Positions 42,996-51,688 of a DNA stretch of 64,000 bases are shown here, one piece after another (position 1 is the stretch's first letter; each line of letters begins with the position of its first letter). Location: contig CAZAMB010000012.1 of NCBI GenBank assembly GCA_964486335.1, positions 62,001 through 126,000 on the forward strand, in the 5' to 3' direction. The DNA comes from CAZAMB01 sp964486335 (GTDB lineage Bacteria; Planctomycetota; Phycisphaerae; UBA1845). Below the pieces are notes generated by a model. The model made no database searches. It was not told where the DNA came from and worked only from the letters and a program-made list of their open reading frames with translations. Position numbers and translations under genes: made by a program.

Positions 42996-45900
42996 CTATG
43001 GGCAAAGGACGCAGGGCTGGTTCTGCACGGGACAGTCTCCGTCGGCCGAGCAGGCCATGCTCGGATTGCCCGCGCACTTGCCCGGCTTGTGCGGATAGGG
43101 CAGACCCTTGAACGCATCGACGCCGGCGGCGATGTGGGTGAAATTCAGGTCCGGCGCGATATCGACGTCGCCGCGCAAGTTGATTCCCACCAGCAACGCA
43201 CGGGCCTTGATTGGCGCGCCAGTAACGCCTTTGAACTTGTCCACCAACGAGCTGATGTCGCCAAAATCGGGCTGCGTTGAGCCGGGCGGCGGATTGAACG
43301 GCGTGGACACGTCGCCCCAACGGGTGGTCCCGATCGTGAGCGGAGCGGACACAGACGTGCAACTGCCCTCGTTGCCCATGCAGCTCGCGGCCAGATTGGC
43401 GACTTCATACGTTGAACTCGGCACGAGGGCGTTGCCCGTCACGTGCAGCAAGCCGACGGTCGTCCAATCCTGATAGTGCGGCGTGCATTGAAGCGTCGAG
43501 GCGAAGAATGGAATCGCGCTCGCCGTCGATTCCACATAAGGCAGCGGCGGGCCGACATATTGCGACTGACCCTCGAACTGTGTGAATGGAACCGATGGTT
43601 CCCCAGAGTAGGGTGGTAGAACGTGATGAAGCGAGACCAGCGTCACGCGAAGGGCGGTCTCAGCGCCACCGGCCGATGTCGTCTGCGGGATGTTGAAGCT
43701 GATGAACCGTGTCTTGTTGATTCCCGACGGATCGGCCACTGGTGTGGGCGGATCAAAAACCGTTTCGCATTCGTCGGGAACACCGTTGGCGTTGTCGTCC
43801 GTCGAGAATCCTCCGGCGATGTCGCAACTGTCGGGGGCTTCATTGAGGTTGCAATCCATGCAGGCCGGATCACCTGAGCAGGCCGAAACATCGCACGCGT
43901 CGGGGATGGCGTTGGCGTTGCAGTCGAGACAGGCCGCGCTGCCGGAGCAGTTGAATAGATCACAACCGTCGGGCACGCCGTTGGCGTTGCAGTCGCCGCA
44001 GGCCGGATCGCCCGCGCAGGACGCGATGTCGCAAGAGTCCGGGCGTTGGTTGGCGTTGCAGTCGCCACACGCGGGATCGCCGGAGCAAAGCGATATGTCG
44101 CAATTGTCGGGTCGCATGTTGAAGTCGCAGTCCATGGTGCCGGGCATGAAGTCGAACCCGGTGGTCGAGCGCAATCCGGTGTCGTCGCCGACGATGAACG
44201 ATCGAACGTACAACCCGGTCTGCACGTCAAACTCCATGATCCGCGCGGCGGTCACATGGAGCGGCGCCGTTTCTTCCGGACCTTCAATGGGCCCTTCGTC
44301 ATGGTCATGGTTGGCGGGCAGATCGCGAGTGACGAACACATTGCCGTTGGGAGCGACGCGAACACCCCAGGGACCGTCAAGATACAGGGCCGACGCGGTT
44401 CCTCCAAAGTTCCACTTGCCGAGAAATGCTCCGGTCGCGCCGTCATATCGAAGCAGCGCGTCGGTGTTGTAGCTGGCCACGAGGAGGTGCCCGTCGGGCA
44501 GGAAGACGAGTCCGCGCGCTCCGCCCAGTCCGCCGTTGTTGCCGGTACTGACGAAGACGCGAACGAACGCGCCGGTTGTTCCGTTGTATTCAAGTACCTG
44601 ATTGCCGCCGCTGGTGACGAACAGATTGCCGTTGGGACCGAAGGTCAGTCCGAACGGCGTCAAGAGTCCGCCGGACCCCGTGGGAACGAAGGCGTTCACG
44701 AACGCGCCGGTGGTCCCGTCGTAGCGCAGGACGCTGTTGCTGTTTCGGCTGCTCACCAACAAGTGGCCGTCGGGCGCCATGATCAGCCCGGTGGGGTAGG
44801 TCAATCCGCCGCTTCCGGCTGTCACAAAGTCGCCAAGATGCGCGCCCGTGAGGGCGTTGTAGACCACCACCTTGTTGCCCGGGGCGCTGGTGACCAGCAC
44901 GCGATCGCCGGGAGCGACGATGAGGTCCTGGGCCGAAGCGATCTGGCCCGTTGTCGATGTTTTCGCCAGCACGCCGCTGATGGCGTGGTATTGACCGATG
45001 TAATCGAGCACGTCGCTCGCCACCCAGGCGTTTCGTGAGCCCATCAATTCCGTCAAGTCTGAGATTCCGTTGCCGTCGCAGTCCTGGCAGGAATCGAGCA
45101 CGGCGTCGCGATCGATATCGAGCGCCAGGACGGCCTGAATCTGATCGTAGTCCGGCGTGCCGTTGGCGTCGCAGTCGGGATCACATTCGTCAGGGATGCC
45201 GTTGCCCCACAGATCGACGCTCGTGCCGAGCAGGATATCGCGATCGTCGGGAACGCTGTTGTTGTTGCAGTCGGGTTCGCAGTCGTCGGGCACGCCGTTG
45301 CCGTTGAGGTCGGTGCTGGTTCCCATGCTGATGTCCGCAGGATCCAGCACGCCGTTCTGGTTACAGTCCTCGCACTCGTCGGGCACGCCGTTGCCATTGG
45401 TGTCAACGCTGAACCCGCCGGAAATGTCGCCGGCGTCATCCAGACCATTTTGATTGCAGTCGTTGGAAAGACAGAACGCGCTGTTCTCCACGAAGTTGCG
45501 CATCACCCTTCGCAGGCGCGTGTGATACCAGAGATCCGTGACCAGATCGCCGCCGCTGACCGTCTGACTGCAATAGCTCATCAGCGATCCGCGCTGCGGA
45601 AAGACCGGCGGCGGATAGCAGCGATCAATGAACGGACAATAGTCGGGTGTGTGACAGGCGCCGAAGTTGTGCCCCAGCTCGTGGACCAGCACGCCGAGAT
45701 CGTAATCGCCCGTGGCCGGCAGGTTGGGATCGGGGAAGCCCTTCATGTACCCGCAGACGCCGTAGGCGTTGGCCGAACAAACCGCGCCGATGTAGGCGAT
45801 GCCGCCATACGGAAGATCGCGCCGCCCGCTCAGAAAAATGCCCGTGTCGCGCGCGACGGCGCCCATGTTGCTGTTCCAGAAATTGACATAACCGTTCAGC

Positions 45901-46880
45901 GGGTCGGCATTGCTCATGAACGACGGCTCGTTCGCCGGATTGTCGAAGAGACGAATGAAGACGACCTCGAAGCGCGTGTCCATTTCAAGCATGAAAATGG
46001 CGTTGGTCCGGGCCACCAGTTCGATCAGGTAGTCGGTGACGACCGCGGCATCCTGAAAAACGTTGTACAGTTCAAAATCCGTTTCGATCGCCAGTTCGAC
46101 GGCTTTCAACCGCTTGTTGAACACGACATTCACGGCCGGCTCGGAACAGCACCCCGCCACCGTCGGCGCGGGCGTTCCGCAGAGGTCCACGTCGGGCAGT
46201 GCCTGGGACCCTCGCATCGCGGGATGCACGACGGCCAGTCGCATGCCCGCTTCCGCCGCCGACGCCTCGACGGTCGAAAGTACAAATCGCTCCGACTTCG
46301 CGCCCAGGTCGATGTGTCCACGGATTCCGCGCGGCGAGGACATCAGGACGACGCTCGAATCGGCGCGCCCCTGCACTGTTCCGCGAAACAAGTGAACCTG
46401 CGATGTGTCATAGGGCAGCGGAAGGTCCACTCCGTTCGGCCCTCCGACCACCACCCTTGTACGCGGACCGACCACGCGCATGGGTTCGACTTCGAGGGAA
46501 ATGGATCGGCCATCGCCGAGGGGAAAACCATGGAACACCGTTTTTCGGTGGTCTGCGGACGCTTCGCGCAAAAACGGCTCTCGAACCACGACGAACGGTC
46601 CGCCGACGGCACGAGATACGTCTTCAAACGCTGAGTACGCGGTCGGGGCCTGGACCTTCATGGCGGCACGCAACACAGGCGTTCGTGCGGAAGCGGACTT
46701 TTCACTCGCCGCGCCGGTCTTTGGAGCGCCAAACAGGCCCACAATGACCGTGGCGAACGCCATAGCGCAACTAAAGCGGAGCCACGCAGACGTCGGAAGA
46801 TAGCGTCCGAAAATGCCGCTCGTGCGCGCCCAAGACACAGCCTTCTGACGATCATGCCCCGATGGTCCGACCCGATCCAT
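42996..46880 (-). CDS. Giant secreted metzincin peptidase with propeller and dockerin-like C-terminus (1294 aa)
   Basis: The ATG at 46880 with GGGAG upstream is preferred over 46976. A signal/TM segment (RFSCAMAFATVIVGLFG) is followed by a propeptide-like part, then a reprolysin/metzincin domain with the zinc motif HELGHNFGACH (about residues 398-408), complete HExxHxxGxxH. DCNQNGLDDAGDISGG-type calcium-binding repeats follow, then about six NHL/YVTN propeller repeats (LIMAPDGHLLVSSRNSNSVL), a second set of DCNANGVPDGCD repeats, and a C-terminal domain of about 200 residues ending with two dockerin-like helices (DFGDISSLVDKFKG, FTHIAAGVDAFKGLPYP). It is probably an extracellular protease or adhesin. 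The C-terminal domain is shared with the gene at 51689. Confidence 0.85.
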   Translation of the reverse strand: MDRVGPSGHDRQKAVSWARTSGIFGRYLPTSAWLRFSCAMAFATVIVGLFGAPKTGAASEKSASARTPVLRAAMKVQAPTAYSAFEDVSRAVGGPFVVVREPFLREASADHRKTVFHGFPLGDGRSISLEVEPMRVVGPRTRVVVGGPNGVDLPLPYDTSQVHLFRGTVQGRADSSVVLMSSPRGIRGHIDLGAKSERFVLSTVEASAAEAGMRLAVVHPAMRGSQALPDVDLCGTPAPTVAGCCSEPAVNVVFNKRLKAVELAIETDFELYNVFQDAAVVTDYLIELVARTNAIFMLEMDTRFEVVFIRLFDNPANEPSFMSNADPLNGYVNFWNSNMGAVARDTGIFLSGRRDLPYGGIAYIGAVCSANAYGVCGYMKGFPDPNLPATGDYDLGVLVHELGHNFGACHTPDYCPFIDRCYPPPVFPQRGSLMSYCSQTVSGGDLVTDLWYHTRLRRVMRNFVENSAFCLSNDCNQNGLDDAGDISGGFSVDTNGNGVPDECEDCNQNGVLDPADISMGTSTDLNGNGVPDDCEPDCNNNSVPDDRDILLGTSVDLWGNGIPDECDPDCDANGTPDYDQIQAVLALDIDRDAVLDSCQDCDGNGISDLTELMGSRNAWVASDVLDYIGQYHAISGVLAKTSTTGQIASAQDLIVAPGDRVLVTSAPGNKVVVYNALTGAHLGDFVTAGSGGLTYPTGLIMAPDGHLLVSSRNSNSVLRYDGTTGAFVNAFVPTGSGGLLTPFGLTFGPNGNLFVTSGGNQVLEYNGTTGAFVRVFVSTGNNGGLGGARGLVFLPDGHLLVASYNTDALLRYDGATGAFLGKWNFGGTASALYLDGPWGVRVAPNGNVFVTRDLPANHDHDEGPIEGPEETAPLHVTAARIMEFDVQTGLYVRSFIVGDDTGLRSTTGFDFMPGTMDCDFNMRPDNCDISLCSGDPACGDCNANQRPDSCDIASCAGDPACGDCNANGVPDGCDLFNCSGSAACLDCNANAIPDACDVSACSGDPACMDCNLNEAPDSCDIAGGFSTDDNANGVPDECETVFDPPTPVADPSGINKTRFISFNIPQTTSAGGAETALRVTLVSLHHVLPPYSGEPSVPFTQFEGQSQYVGPPLPYVESTASAIPFFASTLQCTPHYQDWTTVGLLHVTGNALVPSSTYEVANLAASCMGNEGSCTSVSAPLTIGTTRWGDVSTPFNPPPGSTQPDFGDISSLVDKFKGVTGAPIKARALLVGINLRGDVDIAPDLNFTHIAAGVDAFKGLPYPHKPGKCAGNPSMACSADGDCPVQNQPCVLCP

Positions 46881-47117
46881 AACAATCTCCCTTCCAGCAC
46901 CCCAAATCACGGCAGGTTTACAGCGTAGAGTTCCTTGCGGGCGTATCAGTGTAATCGATTTCGGGGCGGATTTCAATTGCGGCAGGCGAGCGAAGGAGGA
47001 CGCTTTAGACCAGTGTCACTCGAGCCGGTGGGGGGGCGCGATTGGTTCAATGGCAGGCGGCTCGGCGGGAGCGTCACCTGCCGAATGCCGATTCGGTCTC
47101 TGTCTTGGCCGGATCCG

Positions 47118-47513
47118 TCACGCGAGGTCGGTCAAGCGATCCTCCGACGGAGTCGGCAGCGGGCAGAGCCACGCGCGAAGGAGCATCGTCGCCTCGCGCG
47201 GAGTCAATTCTGATTCGTCATTCGTGTACGCGTCGGCGACGTGTGCCCGCCAAACCCGCTTTTCCGCGTGTCGAACAATCAGCACACACTCGGCGCGGGC
47301 GAACAGATGAACCTCCCAATCCTTCTTGAACAGGCCGGACTTTCGCTGCACCAATCCACCCGGCACAAGTAGCCACTGTTTTCGAGACCCCCACGCACCC
47401 GACTTGCAATTCCGAATCGTCACAAGAAACGGGTAGACGGCCCATAGCATCAGCATCCAAGTCACTCGTCCACGCACAACCGCATAAACCACCATCGCAG
47501 TGGCGAACAGCAT
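47118..47513 (-). pseudogene. C-terminal part of a two-helix membrane protein, likely frameshifted from the upstream ORF
   Basis: 131 residues from the first ATG: a membrane hairpin (MLFATAMVVYAVVRGRVTWM ... LWAVYPFLVTI) and a soluble tail (KKDWEVHLFARAECVLIVRH). The same frame reads protein-like sequence further upstream (EIGQSDNEVARLLRRNITLN) back to a TAA at about 47617, with no start codon there. The preceding gene ends in this region in another frame with an atypical tail, so a single gene with a frameshift near 47600-47620 is likely. If real as two genes, this is a separate small membrane protein. Confidence 0.5.
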
Positions 47514-47541
47514 CGCGCCGACAATTGCCGGCCAGCAACCA

Positions 47542-48147
47542 TTAAGGGTGATGTTGCGGCGTAGCAGGCGCGCGACTTCGTTGTCCGATTGTCCTATCTC
47601 TTATCCTCGGCAAACGGTTAATCGAATCTAAATCCTCCCGAGCGTCGTTTTGCTCAATGCCGACGAATGCAGACTCACTCTCATTCAGCGGAATCGGTTC
47701 AAATGGAAAGCCGATCGGCTCAACGGTTTTCAGGTCGTCTTCCTGCCCCACCCGGACCGCCAGGTTTTTAATCTCTTGGTCGACGGCATGGCCGAGCAGC
47801 TCGCGCCATTCATTACCCCGCGTCAACCACCGACTTGCGATGGTTTGAACGATTGTTCGAATGTCGGCGGGCCGGGCGGTTGGCACGACGATTCTCTGCA
47901 GGTCACGGCACCAAGCGGCTTCGCTTTGGGAGACTACAATGATGGCGATAAACACGCCAAAGATAATGAGTACTGACACTGCGACCGGCATCACCACCAA
48001 AAGCAGGATGACGCCGCCGATGCAGATCAGGCCAAGTGCCAACGCCCAGAATGGTTCGGTCAGCCTTCGACGTTCAACGGGGCAATCGACCAACCGAAAC
48101 GGTTGTTCGGTTCCGTTCTTACCCTCTTCCGTACTTTCGTTACTCAT
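47542..48147 (-). CDS. Small membrane protein, possibly truncated by a frameshift
   Basis: 201 residues with two adjacent membrane helices (FWALALGLICIGGVILLLVV, VAVSVLIIFGVFIAIIVV) and a helical cytoplasmic part (RTIVQTIASRWLTRGNEWRE, AVDQEIKNLAVRVGQEDDLK). The last 12 residues (RSRAPATPQHHP) look like out-of-frame sequence overlapping the frame of the next ORF. Its start overlaps the murA stop by 8 bp, so it is coupled to murA. No family was recognised. Confidence 0.6.
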   Translation of the reverse strand: MSNESTEEGKNGTEQPFRLVDCPVERRRLTEPFWALALGLICIGGVILLLVVMPVAVSVLIIFGVFIAIIVVSQSEAAWCRDLQRIVVPTARPADIRTIVQTIASRWLTRGNEWRELLGHAVDQEIKNLAVRVGQEDDLKTVEPIGFPFEPIPLNESESAFVGIEQNDAREDLDSINRLPRIRDRTIGQRSRAPATPQHHP

Positions 48148-49405
48148 TCAACCGCCGGATGTTCGCCCCCACGGCCGCGAGTTTCTCCTCGATCTTCTCA
48201 TACCCCCGGTCGATGTGATACGCCCGATGCACCCGCGTTGTGCCCTTGGCGGCCAGCCCCGCGAGGATCAGCGCCGCCGACGCCCGCAAATCCGACGCCA
48301 TCACCGGCGCGCCGACGAGCCGCTTGGCCCCCTCGACGATCACCGTCGGACCTTCCTTGCGGAGATGCGCCCCCATGCGGTTGAGTTCTCCGACGTGCAG
48401 GAACCGATCGGGATAAATCTTCTCGGTGATCACGCTGTTGCCGTCGGCGAGGCAGAGCAGGGCCATCGCCTGCGCCTGTAGGTCCGTGGGGAATCCCGGA
48501 TACGGCTGCGTGGTGATGACCACCGGCTCCAGTCGCCGCGTCGATGAAACCGACAGACCCTTCTCGCCCCGCTCGATCATCACGCCCACGCGGCGAAGTC
48601 GATCGACCACGGCCCGCATGTGTTCGAGCTTCGCCCCGACGAGTTCGAGATCGCCGTTGGTGATCGCGGCCGCGATCATGAACGTGCCGGCCTCGATGCG
48701 GTCGGGAATCACCTTGTGCTCGCAGCCCTTCAGGCCCTCGACGCCTTCGACGACGATTTCGGGCGTCCCCTGTCCGGTGATCCGCGCCCCGCATGCATTG
48801 AGAAAGTTGGCGAGGTCGATCACTTCCGGCTCGCACGCCGCTGACGCGATCACGCTCCGCCCGTCCGCGAGACACGCCGCCATCATCACGTTGGCCGTCG
48901 CGGTCACTGACGATCCGAACGGCCCGCCGAGGAAAATGTCCGTGCCTTTGAGCCGCTTGGAGCGCAGCAATACGTCGCCGTTGACGAGGTCGAAGTCGGC
49001 CCCGAGCGTCTGCAATCCGAGGATGTGCAGGTCGATCGGGCGGTCGCCGATCGCGCAGCCGCCGGGCATCGACACCTGCGCACGCCTCCGCTTGGCCAGC
49101 AGCGGTCCCATCACGCACACGCTCGCCCGCATCTTACTGACGAGGTCGTACTCGGCGTGGGCGTTCATCTCGTCCTCGACGCGAAGGCGCATCGCTCCGC
49201 TCGCGTCGCGCTCGCTGCGCACGCCGAGCTTCTGGAGCAGCACCTGCATCTGCCGAACGTCAGCCAGGTCCGGCACGTTCCGCAGGATCGTCTCGCCTTC
49301 GCAGAGGATCGCCGCCGCCATGATGGGCAGCGCCGCGTTCTTGGCCCCGCTGATCTCCAGCGAACCCTTCAGTCGATTGCCGCCGACGATTTCAAAGTAG
49401 TGCAT
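48140..49405 (-). CDS. murA: UDP-N-acetylglucosamine 1-carboxyvinyltransferase
   Basis: 421 residues. The start LKGSLEISGAKNAALPIMAA and MPGGCAIGDRPIDLHILGLQ, with the fosfomycin-sensitive catalytic cysteine, are canonical. Later RIEAGTFMIAAAITNGDLEL, YPGFPTDLQAQAMALLCLAD and SDLRASAALILAGLAAKGTT complete the EPSP-synthase-like fold. It catalyses the first committed step of peptidoglycan synthesis in the cytoplasm. It is the first gene of a unit with the small membrane protein. Confidence 0.96.
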   Translation of the reverse strand: MHYFEIVGGNRLKGSLEISGAKNAALPIMAAAILCEGETILRNVPDLADVRQMQVLLQKLGVRSERDASGAMRLRVEDEMNAHAEYDLVSKMRASVCVMGPLLAKRRRAQVSMPGGCAIGDRPIDLHILGLQTLGADFDLVNGDVLLRSKRLKGTDIFLGGPFGSSVTATANVMMAACLADGRSVIASAACEPEVIDLANFLNACGARITGQGTPEIVVEGVEGLKGCEHKVIPDRIEAGTFMIAAAITNGDLELVGAKLEHMRAVVDRLRRVGVMIERGEKGLSVSSTRRLEPVVITTQPYPGFPTDLQAQAMALLCLADGNSVITEKIYPDRFLHVGELNRMGAHLRKEGPTVIVEGAKRLVGAPVMASDLRASAALILAGLAAKGTTRVHRAYHIDRGYEKIEEKLAAVGANIRRLNE

Positions 49406-49464
49406 GCCCGCCCTCCCTGTCGCATGTCATTGGTGTGTAACCAACCTTCGATCGACATTTTCCC

Positions 49465-49555
49465 GCAAGCCGCGATCTTCAGATCGCGCGGAATTCTGGA
49501 TACCGACTCGACTTCAAGAGTCGAAAGACCGCGCGGACTGAAGTCTGCGGCTCGC
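49465..49555. repeat. Palindromic element, full-length copy
   Basis: Left end GCAAGCCGCGATCTTCAG ATCGCGCGG, middle with CGACTTCAAGAGTCG (itself an inverted repeat), right end CGCGGACTGAAGTCTGCGG then CTCGC. This is one of the longest copies outside coding DNA. A GATCAATCGACGATC sequence follows, which recurs after the alaS copies. The surrounding intergenic region (49406-49694) has no gene. Confidence 0.82.
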
Positions 49556-49694
49556 CCGGATCAATCGACGATCACCGAGTGCGGAAAGGCATAGACCCTC
49601 TATGCCCGTCCTACCCCGCTCGCCTCCCCATTGCCAAAGGGGGACACAAGATGGTGAAGCTCCCGCGCACCCTGTACCGTGCGCCGCTTCAAAC

Positions 49695-50633
49695 TTATCT
49701 GTTTGTATTTTCGTCAAGATGGGGGGTCTGGCAACGGCGAAAGACGAGCACTCGTTCCTTGCCGACAACTCGGTCCCTGCGCGTCAGCCGGTGCTCGAAC
49801 GATCCGTTCCGCGTCATCGTGTCAATCACGGCATGTGCCGCGCCGTCGGCCACCTCAACCGCAATCACCCCGCCATTCGCCAAAATTGCGGCCGCGCCGC
49901 GGGCAATCGCGGAATAGAACGACATCCCGTCGTCGCCGTCGGTCAGGGCGACGTGCGGCTCGAAGTTACGAACGGCCGCGTCGAGTTTCGGCATTTGGTC
50001 CACCGGAATGTATGGCGGGTTGCAGACGATCACGTCGAAACCGCTTTTGGGCACCACGTCAGGCAAAATCGCCAAGCCGTCCGCCACGACAGTCTTCAGT
50101 CGATCGGCGACGCCCAGTCGTTCCGCATTGCCGCGAGCAACGTCAATCGCCGCCGGTGAAATGTCCGTCGCGACGGCGATCGCTTCCGGCAATTGTGAAA
50201 GCGCTGCGATCGCGATGCACCCGCTGCCCGTGCCGATATCCAGCAACCGCAGAGGCTCTGCGTTCGATCGGCTCCGCGCATGATCGATCGCGGCCTCGAC
50301 AAGCTCCTCGGTCTCGGAACGCGGAATCAACACATCGCGCGTCACCGCGAACGAAAGTGAAAAAAACTCCTTGGTCCCCACGAGGTAGGCGATCGGCTCG
50401 TGCGCCGCCGCCCGCTTGACCGACTCGCGAAAACGATCGAGTTGCACCTTTTCCGGTTCGCGATCGAATCGCGCGTACAGATCGATCCGCCGGCACCCGA
50501 GCGAATGCGCCAGCAACACCTCGGCCGACAGGCGCGGATCGTCCACCTTCTGCCGCGCAAGGTGCTCACTCGTCCACGAAAGGAGTCGCCCGATCGTCCA
50601 GGAGGCTGAATCAGGCTGGGTCAGGGTGGTCAT
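49695..50633 (-). CDS. prmC: Release-factor glutamine methyltransferase
   Basis: 312 residues. The N-terminal helical domain (LSAEVLLAHSLGCRRIDLYA, EPIAYLVGTKEFFSLSF) and the SAM-binding RLLDIGTGSGCIAIAALSQL, then DVIVCNPPYIPVDQMP with the substrate-binding NPPY motif, identify PrmC/HemK. It methylates the GGQ glutamine of RF1 and RF2. prfA is not adjacent here. The C-terminal tail of about 12 residues is slightly long. Confidence 0.95.
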   Translation of the reverse strand: MTTLTQPDSASWTIGRLLSWTSEHLARQKVDDPRLSAEVLLAHSLGCRRIDLYARFDREPEKVQLDRFRESVKRAAAHEPIAYLVGTKEFFSLSFAVTRDVLIPRSETEELVEAAIDHARSRSNAEPLRLLDIGTGSGCIAIAALSQLPEAIAVATDISPAAIDVARGNAERLGVADRLKTVVADGLAILPDVVPKSGFDVIVCNPPYIPVDQMPKLDAAVRNFEPHVALTDGDDGMSFYSAIARGAAAILANGGVIAVEVADGAAHAVIDTMTRNGSFEHRLTRRDRVVGKERVLVFRRCQTPHLDENTNR

Positions 50634-50698
50634 CCGGAATCAAGCGCACTGTCCAAACAGAGCCGCGCCCGTGAGGAAGCGGGCACGTCAATCATCCT

Positions 50699-51082
50699 TC
50701 AATACACCATTCGCGCCCAGGTGCGGGGAATCCGATCCGGTTCGCCGTTCCACTCATCGCGCAGCATGGCCTCGCGCTTCGGCGCGTCGTCACGCCAGCG
50801 GCGAATATCGTGATCCCATGATTCGCGTATGACGCCGGACATCCGATCGCGACACTCCGCCCGCCACACATCCAGATCCCGCGACACCTCGATCGTATGC
50901 TTGATTCGCTCCATCCCATTGGCGTCGTGCGCGGCATATTCCGAAGTGATTTTCTTGATTCGATCCTGCCGCTCCTCATTCGCCGCCTGCCACTTCGCAT
51001 CCTGACAACCGGTCAACGCCGGAAAGATCGCAACCAACCAAAGAACGCACGACTTCTTGATATAATCAGGCGTATCTTTCAT
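50699..51082 (-). CDS. Small lipoprotein of unknown function (127 aa)
   Basis: MKDTPDYIKKSCVLWLVAIF followed by lipobox LTGC gives a type II signal peptide. The mature part is highly charged and probably alpha-helical (ERQDRIKKITSEYAAHDANG, RVIRESWD-type helices, many Trp and Arg). No family recognised. It lies between prmC and the tRNA-binding protein on the same strand. Confidence 0.65.
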   Translation of the reverse strand: MKDTPDYIKKSCVLWLVAIFPALTGCQDAKWQAANEERQDRIKKITSEYAAHDANGMERIKHTIEVSRDLDVWRAECRDRMSGVIRESWDHDIRRWRDDAPKREAMLRDEWNGEPDRIPRTWARMVY

Positions 51083-51125
51083 ATTACCGCGACTCTTGAT
51101 TCACTTGCACTTCGCACTTGCTACT

Positions 51126-51488
51126 TCAGCTCACCGTGCTCCCCGGTTCAATATCGGCCTCCGTCGTCAGCACGATTACCTTGCTGCGATCGGCGTTTGA
51201 TGCGGCCAGCAGCATCCCGTTGCTTTCCAATCCGCGCATCATCCGCGGCGCGAGATTGGCCACGATGATCAGGTTCTTGCCGATCAATTGCTCCGGTTCG
51301 TAGTATCCTTTGATCCCGGCGCAAATCTGTCGCTGCTCATCGCCGAGGTCCACCTTCAGCACCAGCAGCTTGTCGGCGTTCGGATGCGGACCGGCCTCGA
51401 TCACCTTCCCCACGCGAAGTTTCACCTTCGCGAAATCGTCGAACGCGATCGGACCCGCCGCGCCGCTCGTCGCATCTCCTGTCATCAT
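51126..51488 (-). CDS. Stand-alone tRNA-binding-domain protein
   Basis: 120 residues. DDFAKVKLRVGKVIEAGPHP, NADKLLVLKVDLGDEQRQIC, AGIKGYYEPEQLIGKNLIIV, ANLAPRMMRGLESNGMLLAA are the EMAP/Trbp111/MetG-C-terminal OB-fold. In bacteria this domain is at the end of methionyl-tRNA synthetase or free (CsaA, YgjH). Here it is a free protein; it may act in trans with a MetRS lacking the domain. Confidence 0.9.
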   Translation of the reverse strand: MMTGDATSGAAGPIAFDDFAKVKLRVGKVIEAGPHPNADKLLVLKVDLGDEQRQICAGIKGYYEPEQLIGKNLIIVANLAPRMMRGLESNGMLLAASNADRSKVIVLTTEADIEPGSTVS

Positions 51489-51688
51489 CGACCCTTTCTC
51501 AATGACTCATACACGGCGGAAATTGTAGCGCCGCAGCCATTCTACGGCAAACAAACCCCCCTCGGTCCAAAAGAATTAAGCGGGCTGAGTCAGTTGCAAC
51601 ATCACCGGGGACGTGAATTCCAGTTGCCCGACATAGCTTTTCTGATAGAATCCTGGCAACACTCACACCTGGTCGAGGAGATGCCGAC

